DNA of 6,698 bases from Verrucomicrobiales bacterium. Its GTDB lineage: Bacteria; Verrucomicrobiota; Verrucomicrobiia; Limisphaerales; UBA1100. The first letter of the stretch is position 1. Each line of letters starts with the position of its first letter. Both the position numbers and the translations under genes were made by a program. The DNA lies in contig WTHG01000202.1 in NCBI GenBank assembly GCA_011523245.1, positions 1 through 6,698 on the forward strand. The letters are read 5' to 3'. The notes beneath the pieces were generated by a model. That model saw nothing but the letters and a program-made list of their open reading frames with translations, searched no databases and was not told the DNA's origin. Positions 1 to 5,949 of the stretch are shown piece after piece.

Positions 1-1
1 G

Positions 2-145
2 CAAACCGTTTTTCAGGTAGTGCGGAATCCTAACTGGATTACCGCTTACATCGGCTGCGTGATCGTGACGGTGGGCCTGCTATATCAGTTCGTGTATCAT
101 CTTTTGAATTTTTCGCGAAAACGTAAACAAAAGGCGGAGGCATGA
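2..145 (+). CDS. resB: ResB/Ccs1-like cytochrome c biogenesis protein, C-terminal end only
   Basis: Only the last 47 codons are in the window, and the reading frame is open from the left edge to a TGA at 143-145. The visible part reads as a basic-flanked membrane helix (about WITAYIGCVIVTVGLLYQF) followed by a lysine/arginine-rich cytoplasmic tail (SRKRKQK). This matches the last transmembrane helix and tail expected of ResB-type proteins of cytochrome c maturation System II. ResB partners CcsA/ResC in the membrane to deliver haem to apocytochrome c on the outer face. The assignment rests mainly on context: the stop overlaps the start of a clear ccsA by 4 bases (ATGA), and resB-ccsA is a standard gene pair. 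The short fragment alone could not exclude another membrane protein. Confidence 0.72.
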   Translation, partial: QTVFQVVRNPNWITAYIGCVIVTVGLLYQFVYHLLNFSRKRKQKAEA

Positions 146-2754
146 GCGACGACAAGGAAGCCGGCAAAACGGGCATTCAACTGAAATCAAAATCCTCCAC
201 GCAGAATCCGCTTTGGCCCTGGATTTTGTTTGGGGTCTTTGCCCTGCTATTCGTAATCAAGCCGCTACTGTCTCGTCCTTCCGTGAATGAAGGGTTCGAT
301 CATCTTGCTTTTGGTAAACTGCCCGTCCTATTGGGCGGCCGCATCAAGCCGCTGGACAGTGTGGCGCGCAATTCACTGCTCTTGATCGCCGGCCAACAAC
401 GAATCGCTCTGGAGGGCAACGGGCCGAACAAGGAATGGGGGGATCTTTACGAACTGAGCCAGAAAGCCGATGGCACCGGGTTAACCTACCAATCCTTCGG
501 GCAAAAATTTTATAAGCGCCCCAAGAAGATGCATCCCACCCAATGGTTGATGGAAGTGATGATGGAGCCGGACGTGGCCGACAAGCGCTTCATCTTTCAG
601 ATCAACCACCCTGAACTGCTTGGAGAATTGCAGTTGGAAAATCTGGGTGTGGATAAATCCGGTCTGCGCTTCTACAACTTCGAACAAATGCAGCCGTTTG
701 TGATGTTGCTGCATAAGAAGAAGCAGGGGATCGGGCAGAAGGACTCCTCCGAGCGAGATCCTTATGAACGAGCTGCCTTTAAGCTGGCCCATGCTCTGGA
801 AGTGTACATTCAGCTACGCTATAGCCTGCAACCCAACTTCCTCGCGCTGAGCGAAGGCAGCGATCGACCCAGCGGCATTGAGGATTACGCGGCGGATCTC
901 CAGAAGATGGAAGTGGCCGGGAACGAATTGCGAGAGTATCTAACTGAACGCAAAGCGGCACTGAATGATGGCGAGGAGGAATGGCCGCACATTTTTGCGG
1001 CTCTGGAATGGCACGCCAAGCAGGGGAAACTGGAAACCTGGGAAACGGAGGGAACAGTGTTCGAGCGAGGCTCTCGGGCCGAGGCTGATACACTGGGTAA
1101 ACTCTTCTTTGAACTCGAACGTTCCGGAGGAGTGACCCGGGAGGATTACACGGATCCAGCAAAAGAAGAGGAACTCGTCCAGAAAATCCGCACCAGCCTA
1201 CAGCTGCTGGCGCAACGCAATGAGGGAGTGCAAAGCTTCGCCGGCATCGCGCACGTGATTCAGGATTACCTGCTGGTAGATGACGAGGCGCAGGGCAAGA
1301 TTGCTCGGTATCTGTTGTTGGTTGAAGGTCCCCTGCAGACTATGGCCAGTCGCGCGAACCTGATGATGATTCCTCCCTCCAAGCCCGGCACCAAATTCAT
1401 GGGTGAAGGTTGGAAAAAAACAGCGCCGGCCACCCTGCATGGCATCGGAGGAATGGGCAAGACGCCTGAGTCGGTCCGTTTTTACGCGACCATGAGTAGC
1501 GCCTTCGACGCTCAACAATCTGGCGAGCCTCAGGGCGATCCGGAGGCATTCAATAAGGCAGTGGCCGATTATCGGGCATGGCTTGAGGAAAACGGATTCA
1601 CTGCCGCCATCACCAAGGCGGACGAGGAGCACTTCTTCAATACCTTCGCCCCCTTTGCTCGTGCGCAGGGTATTTATGTGATCGCCCTTTTGCTGGCGTG
1701 TTTCTCATGGCTAAAGATGTCGCGTGGTCTGATCAACTCGGCCTTTTATCTGATCGGACTGGCTTTCGTGCTACACACGGCCGGCTTGATCTTCCGGATG
1801 TATCTGGAAGGTCGCCCGCCGGTGACCAACCTCTACTCGTCCGCCGTGTTCTGCGGCTGGGGCGCTGTGTTGCTGGGATGGATTCTGGATAAAATCTACC
1901 GCAACGGCATCGGGAGCTCGGTCGCCGCATTGGTCGGATTCTCCACCCTGATTATTGCCAATCATTTGGCCAAGGAAGGGGACACTATGGAAATGATGCG
2001 CGCGGTGTTGGATACCAATTTATGGTTGGCCACGCACGTGGTGATCATCACCATCGGTTATTCCGCCACGTTCCTGGCTGGGTTCCTGGCCATTATCTAC
2101 GTGGTGCGCGGCGTGTTTACGCCGTCGTTGGGCAAAGAGATCGGTGCAAGTCTGGCGCGTATGATTTATGGCATTGTCTGCTTCGCCACGTTGTTCAGCT
2201 TTGTGGGCACGGTACTGGGCGGCATCTGGGCGGACCAGTCGTGGGGCCGATTCTGGGGCTGGGATTCCAAGGAAAACGGCGCGCTCATGATCGTGGTTTG
2301 GAACGCCATTATCCTGCATTGCCGTTGGGGTGGATTCGTCAAAGACCGTGGGCTGGTGGTGCTGGCGCTGGTCGGCAACATCGTCACCGCTTGGTCTTGG
2401 TTTGGCGTGAACATGCTGGGCATCGGCCTGCACAGTTACGGCTTTATGGACAGCGCGTTCCATACCCTGAAATGGTTTGCCGTGACGCAGATCCTACTGA
2501 TGATGGCCGCGTGTCAGCCAATGATGCACTGGGTGAGTGGCACTAGCCTGGCCAAGACCCATGATCGGACCATCAGTATGATCACGGCCGGAGTTATTGG
2601 TATCGGGATCCTGTTGCAGATCGGCGCCTTTTTCATCGATGAAAACAAGGGCGGACTGATGATGTACTTGGCCTTCGCGTTGGTCAGCACGGGCTTGCTG
2701 CTCTCCTTCCTTCCGTCTCACTTGACTGGGTCGACTCCTAAGAAGACGGCTTGA
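142..2754 (+). CDS. ccsA: CcsA/ResC-type cytochrome c biogenesis protein with long N-terminal extracytoplasmic domain
   Basis: System II haem handling and ligation protein acting with ResB in the cytoplasmic membrane. The 870 residues fall into three parts. First comes one N-terminal helix (about 25-44). Then comes a mostly soluble segment of about 460 residues (45-505), opening with FGKLPVLLGGRIKPLDSVAR, a stretch typical of long CcsA forms. The C-terminal polytopic CcsA domain covers about 506-865. The tryptophan-rich WWD haem-binding loop is at 696-713 (WADQSWGRFWGWDSKENG). Candidate haem-ligand histidines are H545 (VLHTAGLIFRM), H632 (ATHVVIITIGY), H726 (NAIILHCRW) and H764 (GIGLHSYGF). 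H632 and H764 flank the WWD loop as the two outer-face histidines should. The family signature GRPPVTNLYSS follows H545. Plain CcsA proteins are roughly 250-350 residues, so this is a long variant. The ATG at 142 overlaps the resB stop. An AAGG lies 7 bases upstream, and GGAGG at 136-140 is too close to serve this start. The following transporter gene overlaps by TTGA. Confidence 0.93.
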   Translation: MSDDKEAGKTGIQLKSKSSTQNPLWPWILFGVFALLFVIKPLLSRPSVNEGFDHLAFGKLPVLLGGRIKPLDSVARNSLLLIAGQQRIALEGNGPNKEWGDLYELSQKADGTGLTYQSFGQKFYKRPKKMHPTQWLMEVMMEPDVADKRFIFQINHPELLGELQLENLGVDKSGLRFYNFEQMQPFVMLLHKKKQGIGQKDSSERDPYERAAFKLAHALEVYIQLRYSLQPNFLALSEGSDRPSGIEDYAADLQKMEVAGNELREYLTERKAALNDGEEEWPHIFAALEWHAKQGKLETWETEGTVFERGSRAEADTLGKLFFELERSGGVTREDYTDPAKEEELVQKIRTSLQLLAQRNEGVQSFAGIAHVIQDYLLVDDEAQGKIARYLLLVEGPLQTMASRANLMMIPPSKPGTKFMGEGWKKTAPATLHGIGGMGKTPESVRFYATMSSAFDAQQSGEPQGDPEAFNKAVADYRAWLEENGFTAAITKADEEHFFNTFAPFARAQGIYVIALLLACFSWLKMSRGLINSAFYLIGLAFVLHTAGLIFRMYLEGRPPVTNLYSSAVFCGWGAVLLGWILDKIYRNGIGSSVAALVGFSTLIIANHLAKEGDTMEMMRAVLDTNLWLATHVVIITIGYSATFLAGFLAIIYVVRGVFTPSLGKEIGASLARMIYGIVCFATLFSFVGTVLGGIWADQSWGRFWGWDSKENGALMIVVWNAIILHCRWGGFVKDRGLVVLALVGNIVTAWSWFGVNMLGIGLHSYGFMDSAFHTLKWFAVTQILLMMAACQPMMHWVSGTSLAKTHDRTISMITAGVIGIGILLQIGAFFIDENKGGLMMYLAFALVSTGLLLSFLPSHLTGSTPKKTA

Positions 2755-4091
2755 GTGCCGACACTGCGAATCCCGGTTTTCCAAAAGGGGTTAACTACCT
2801 CTTTGCCTTTTTCTTCTTCAACTTCCTCTCCTGCATGATGGTGATGGATAGTCCGGTTATTTTGTATGCCGAGAGTCTTGGGGCCAGTGCGACGGTGATC
2901 GGATTGATCCAGGGCATCACGCCCTTGATGGTGGTGTTCCAAATTCCGGCGGCGGATCACGTGGGGCGAGTTGGCTATAAACGCTTCATCACCACGGGTT
3001 GGACCTTGCGGTTGGTATTCGTCTTGCCGCTCATTGCGGTGCCCCTATTGAGCAGCGTGTTGAATCCTCAAAGTCAACTGGCGCTGGTGATCGGTGCCTT
3101 AATCGGATTTAACCTCGTGCGTGGTATAGCCAGCACCGCGTGGTTTCCATGGATCACTGGAATTATTCCGGAGGAAATCCGTGGCCGTTATCTCGCGGTG
3201 GAGACAGCCTCCAACAACATTGGTAGTTTGGTCGCTCTGTTGTTGGCCGCGTGGTATCTTGGCAGTACCACTGGGAATAATCGGTTTGCCGTGATGTTCG
3301 CGTTCAGCCTCGTTATGGGGGCGGTGAGTCTTTGGTTCATTTACCGCGTGCCGGATGCCGCCGTGACCGAGGAAAACGTCTCGGAAAAGCAACCGGTGTC
3401 GTGGCGTGAGATTTGGCAACACGCTAGCTTTCGTAAACTACTTTGGGTGGCCTTCACTTGGGCGGTATTGATGGGCGGGTTGATGGGGTTCATCGTGAAA
3501 TTTCTGAAAGGCCCGGCCGGGTGGCCGGATGATCAGGTACTGTTGGCCAGTGCCATCAAATTCATCGGCGGCCTGAGTTCGCTGTGGTTTTTGCATTCGC
3601 GGCTGGACCGCGTGGGCAGTCGGCCGTTGATGTTTGTCTCACTCGGCATTTGGATCGCCATACTGTTGACTTGGACAAGTATGGCCGGCGGGAAGACGGT
3701 GGTGAGTTTTCCTCTGGTGTGCGGGGTCTACCTCGTGTCTGGTTTTGCCTTTTGCACCTTTTACATGTGCCTGAACAAGCTGGCCATGTCCACGGTGCCG
3801 GAGCTGGGCAAGAGCCATTTCTTCGCGCTCTTCTCTGTGGTGGGCAGTCTGGCCGTGGGGATTTTTCCGATCCTTTGGGGGGTCATGATTGATGCGCTGG
3901 AATCCATCCGAATCGATTGGCTTGGCCTGCAATGGAATCAATTTAGCATTTATTTTGCCGGCCTGCTCGGCGTGTTGCTGGTTTTGACTGTGTTGGTGGC
4001 GCGCTTGAACGAAGAGAAGGCGGCCAACCTTAATGAGCTGATGCGCGACTTCATTCGCAACAATCCGTTGCGTGACTGGATGCGCCGTTAA
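2751..4091 (+). CDS. Major facilitator superfamily transporter, substrate unknown
   Basis: A 446-residue polytopic protein of normal MFS length, with about 12 hydrophobic segments and a hydrophilic central loop at about 203-225. The MFS motif A between helices 2 and 3 is recognisable at 67-78 (AADHVGRVGYKR). Its second-half echo is at 284-293 (RLDRVGSRPL), reflecting the usual internal duplication. A WFPWITGIIPEEIRGRYLAVE-like stretch at about 131-151 fits the helix 4-5 region. The C-terminus is charged and cytoplasmic. The start is TTG at 2751, overlapping the ccsA stop as TTGA. The first in-frame ATG lies inside helix 1 and would destroy it, so TTG is preferred despite a weak ribosome site; translation is probably coupled to ccsA. 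The substrate cannot be read from sequence. Placement after resB-ccsA suggests, but does not prove, a role in supplying a cofactor, metal or thiol for cytochrome assembly. Helix regions carry several Met/Cys residues (C28-M29-M30-M32, M241/M245, C335/M339/C340). Confidence 0.9.
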   Translation: MSADTANPGFPKGVNYLFAFFFFNFLSCMMVMDSPVILYAESLGASATVIGLIQGITPLMVVFQIPAADHVGRVGYKRFITTGWTLRLVFVLPLIAVPLLSSVLNPQSQLALVIGALIGFNLVRGIASTAWFPWITGIIPEEIRGRYLAVETASNNIGSLVALLLAAWYLGSTTGNNRFAVMFAFSLVMGAVSLWFIYRVPDAAVTEENVSEKQPVSWREIWQHASFRKLLWVAFTWAVLMGGLMGFIVKFLKGPAGWPDDQVLLASAIKFIGGLSSLWFLHSRLDRVGSRPLMFVSLGIWIAILLTWTSMAGGKTVVSFPLVCGVYLVSGFAFCTFYMCLNKLAMSTVPELGKSHFFALFSVVGSLAVGIFPILWGVMIDALESIRIDWLGLQWNQFSIYFAGLLGVLLVLTVLVARLNEEKAANLNELMRDFIRNNPLRDWMRR

Positions 4092-4092
4092 C

Positions 4093-5313
4093 CTAGGGAT
4101 CCACCCGCACTGGCGTACCGACGCGCACCATCTTCACCAGCCGTTGGGCGTTCCAGTTGGATAACCGAAAGCAACCGAGCGAAGTCGTGCGGCCCACCTT
4201 CTCAGGGTCCGGCGTGCCATGGATGCCGAAACCTTCCTGACTGAGGCTGAGCCAAGTGGTGCCCACTGGGTTGTTCGGGCCGGGCGGCAGAATCATTTTC
4301 CCTGAGCCCGATTGGGCCTCCGGTGAGTTGGGGAAATTCACCGGGTCAAATGTGTAGTTGGCCTTCTCCGCTATCGCCGTGATAGTGAGGTTGCCGGCGG
4401 GCCGTTTTTCCACCTTGGTGGCGATGGAGCAGGGGAACCGGGCGACGATATTGGTGTTGCCGTCATACACATCCAGAGTGCGTGCCCCGAGCTGTATGTG
4501 TACGAGGGCTGCCTGCACCGCGGGTAACTGTATCGCGGTATGCGGCACTTTAACCTGCGTGCCGGCAGTTAGCTGGTTCCAAACCACCGTCGGGTTTACC
4601 CGCATTAAATAGCGCGGCGAACAATGATGCTGTTCGGCAATCATCTCGAGGACACTTTCGTAGGCGAGCGATTCCTGCTTGGCCTTGGCTGTCCACGATT
4701 CGGCCAATGGCCGGACTTGCGCTAGTTCATTGGTAGTAATGGTGCGGGTCACCAGCGCGGCTTCCTTGAGCAACAGTTTCGCCTTAGTTGCGGAATCGGC
4801 TTGGCCAGTGATCGGCAGGCCGTTGCGTTGCTGAAAAACCATCAAAGCCGACTGTGTTTGCGGGCCAGAAAAGCCATCAATCGATCCGGGCGAAAAACCC
4901 AGCCTATCCAAGGCCACCTGCACTTCGAAATCCGTCTGCACCGCCCGGGTACGAAATGTGCCGGAATCGACCTCAAATCCCGGGGCATCCTGCTGGCCGG
5001 GGTTTACTTGGGTAAGGCCCAGTTGAGAAGCGGCAGTGCGGTTGGTTACCACGGGCACTCCGCGAGAGGCCAGGAATTGATTGGTTTCACCGGTTTGCAA
5101 CGGCCCAGCTTGGACAGGGGCATTGTTGGTCACGGGCACTTGGATGGTATTCGTGCGATAGATTGTCTCGGTGACCTTTACCTCCTTGATCACCTCCACT
5201 TCGCGCACGCCCGGTTTTTTGAGCCAATAGCCCAGCATAGCCGTTGCCGCCATGCACGGCAACGCCCAGATCAAATGGTACCACCAAGGTTTTTCTGGTT
5301 CCGGGGGGAACAT
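4093..5313 (-). CDS. Membrane-anchored L,D-transpeptidase (YkuD) with peptidoglycan-binding and LysM-like domains
   Basis: A 406-residue cell-wall enzyme that should form or exchange L,D-crosslinks, or attach a protein, on peptide stems of peptidoglycan outside the membrane. In order, there is a short cytoplasmic tip (1-9), one anchor helix (about 10-31), and a charged then Thr/Pro/Gln-rich stalk (35-120). Next come a PG_binding_1 domain (about 127-182, with LDRLGFSPGSIDGFSGPQT), a LysM-like segment (about 217-258, ending in AGTQVKVPH), and the YkuD domain (about 268-406). Catalytic Cys is C381 in TTSLGCFRL. The conserved histidine is H365 in IHGTPDP. The SHGC histidine of classical members is Leu here (SLGC), a common variation. 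No lipobox is seen, so the N-terminus is read as an uncleaved anchor. Starting at ATG 5313 rather than GTG 5316 is favoured by the ribosome site. The TAG stop is one base from the converging transporter stop. The gene is probably transcribed alone. Confidence 0.92.
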   Translation of the reverse strand: MFPPEPEKPWWYHLIWALPCMAATAMLGYWLKKPGVREVEVIKEVKVTETIYRTNTIQVPVTNNAPVQAGPLQTGETNQFLASRGVPVVTNRTAASQLGLTQVNPGQQDAPGFEVDSGTFRTRAVQTDFEVQVALDRLGFSPGSIDGFSGPQTQSALMVFQQRNGLPITGQADSATKAKLLLKEAALVTRTITTNELAQVRPLAESWTAKAKQESLAYESVLEMIAEQHHCSPRYLMRVNPTVVWNQLTAGTQVKVPHTAIQLPAVQAALVHIQLGARTLDVYDGNTNIVARFPCSIATKVEKRPAGNLTITAIAEKANYTFDPVNFPNSPEAQSGSGKMILPPGPNNPVGTTWLSLSQEGFGIHGTPDPEKVGRTTSLGCFRLSNWNAQRLVKMVRVGTPVRVDP

Positions 5314-5319
5314 CACTAG

Positions 5320-5325
5320 CCTCCT
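5320..5325 (-). promoter_or_regulatory. Shine-Dalgarno site AGGAGG selecting the L,D-transpeptidase start
   Basis: On the minus strand AGGAGG is followed by a GTG (5316-5314) after 3 bases and by an ATG (5313-5311) after 6 bases. The 6-base spacing and the ATG codon make 5313 the likelier start, giving 406 rather than 407 residues. The site sits inside a small inverted repeat (GCCT-AGG-AGGC, 5319-5329) that could weakly mask it in the mRNA. Confidence 0.7.
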
Positions 5326-5459
5326 AGGCAGATGATTTGATCATATTATTGATTGTCCGACCAGCAGGAATTACGGGTCATTTTGCATTTTAAAGACAGT
5401 TGAAGGGTTTTTTGCGAATAGTGAGATCAGAATCGTCACCAATTTCATGGGGTCGTAAC

Positions 5460-5489
5460 TTGGTTAAGATGGATTAGTTGACTTATAAA
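5460..5489 (+). promoter_or_regulatory. Possible sigma-70-like promoter for the PepSY-like gene
   Basis: TTGGTT (5460-5465) and TATAAA (5484-5489) are separated by 18 bases. The -10 matches the consensus at 5 of 6 positions, the -35 only at the TTG. Transcription would begin near 5496, leaving a short leader before ATG 5511 and excluding the upstream TTG at 5478 as a start. An alternative pairing uses TTGACT (5478-5483) with TATTAG (5500-5505), 16 bases apart. Promoter consensus in this lineage is uncertain, so this is tentative. Confidence 0.3.
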
Positions 5490-5510
5490 ATCCTCAAAGT
5501 ATTAGGAATT

Positions 5511-5918
5511 ATGAATGAGGTTAAAAACGAAATCTTGATGGCCTGGCATCAGTTGCCAGAGGTGGTAAAGATAGCGGTAGAGGAAATCATGGCTGACGAG
5601 GGTACCAGTGGAATCATCACCGAAATAGAATTTGAGATAGGTGACGAAGGCAAGATCTACGAGGTGGAATTGGAAACCTTGGATGGTAGTGAATTGAATC
5701 TTGAGTTTAATGAGGAAGGTGAGCTTTTGGACAAGGACTACGAAGCCCCAGAGCCATCGACCATCTGTTATCATGATGATATTGATGAAGAAATAGATTT
5801 GGAAAAGGTGGAACTCGTAGAGAAAGAAGCAATTAAGGGAGATTTGGATTCAGCTCACGAAGAAACTGAAGATGAATCGGAAGTGTTGTCTATGGTCGTT
5901 GAAGAAAAGGGAGACTAA
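5511..5918 (+). CDS. Small, very acidic PepSY-like domain protein
   Basis: A 135-residue protein of unknown role. Residues about 14-70 resemble one PepSY-like unit: an LPEVVKIAVEEI helix followed by strand patterns IITEIEFEIGDEGKIYEVEL and LDGSELNLEFNEEGELLD, the usual layout of PepSY/PepSY-like folds. The remaining tail (about 75-135) is a Glu/Asp-rich, probably disordered or helical stretch. By my count it has 33 Glu, 13 Asp, 8 Lys and no Arg, so it is strongly negative. Known PepSY-like proteins are usually exported, yet no signal peptide or membrane helix is seen here. The ATG at 5511 is chosen, with AGGAA just upstream at 5504-5508. A TTG at 5478 would add 11 residues, still without a signal. 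GC is about 42% (173 of 408 bases), lower than the neighbours, suggesting different ancestry or relaxed codon use. It converges on the DUF1501 gene. The gene call is firmer than the domain call. Confidence 0.7.
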   Translation: MNEVKNEILMAWHQLPEVVKIAVEEIMADEGTSGIITEIEFEIGDEGKIYEVELETLDGSELNLEFNEEGELLDKDYEAPEPSTICYHDDIDEEIDLEKVELVEKEAIKGDLDSAHEETEDESEVLSMVVEEKGD

Positions 5919-5928
5919 TTTCAGTCTC
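5911..5928. terminator. Possible terminator hairpin between convergent genes
   Basis: A perfect 6-base inverted repeat GAGACT/AGTCTC with a 6-base loop overlaps the PepSY-like stop codon. Read on the minus strand the stem is followed by CCTTTTCTTC, a partly U-rich tail, so it fits better as a terminator for the DUF1501 transcript. On the plus strand the following bases are only moderately T-rich. A second short repeat, GTTAG/CTAAC (5941-5945 and 5955-5959), lies across the DUF1501 stop. The stem is short, so the call is tentative. Confidence 0.4.
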
Positions 5929-5949
5929 ACTATTAATTGGGTTAGTTCA

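Larger units (their letters stand above)
5314..5510. other. AT-rich divergent intergenic region
   Basis: About 200 bases separate the divergently transcribed L,D-transpeptidase and PepSY-like genes, so promoters for both should lie here. GC counted over 5341-5460 is about 39%, well below the flanking genes. A TATGAT on the minus strand (5345-5340) next to the palindrome TGATCA (5338-5343) is a possible -10 for the transpeptidase, but no matching -35 is evident. A T-run (5408-5413) and a small imperfect hairpin (5421-5439) are also present. I find no tRNA, and no clear riboswitch or small protein. Confidence 0.5.

Noticed and set aside
2022..2546. 174-codon open frame inside ccsA in another frame
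   Set aside because: It overlaps the most conserved part of CcsA, including the WWD loop. Its translation is rich in Gly/Arg/His as expected for an out-of-frame shadow.
4801..5319. 172-codon open frame on the plus strand opposite the L,D-transpeptidase
   Set aside because: It lies wholly antisense to a gene with clear catalytic motifs, its translation shows no recognisable domain, and it is best explained as a shadow of high-GC codon use.
5338..5371. Promoter for the L,D-transpeptidase with TATGAT as -10
   Set aside because: At spacings of 16-18 bases the -35 positions read CTGCTG, CCTGCT or TCCTGC, none close to TTGACA, so it was not called as a separate feature.
5478..5510. TTG start giving a 146-residue PepSY-like protein
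   Set aside because: The TTG has only a weak ribosome site, lies inside a -35-like TTGACT and upstream of a likely -10, and adds no signal peptide; ATG 5511 is preferred.
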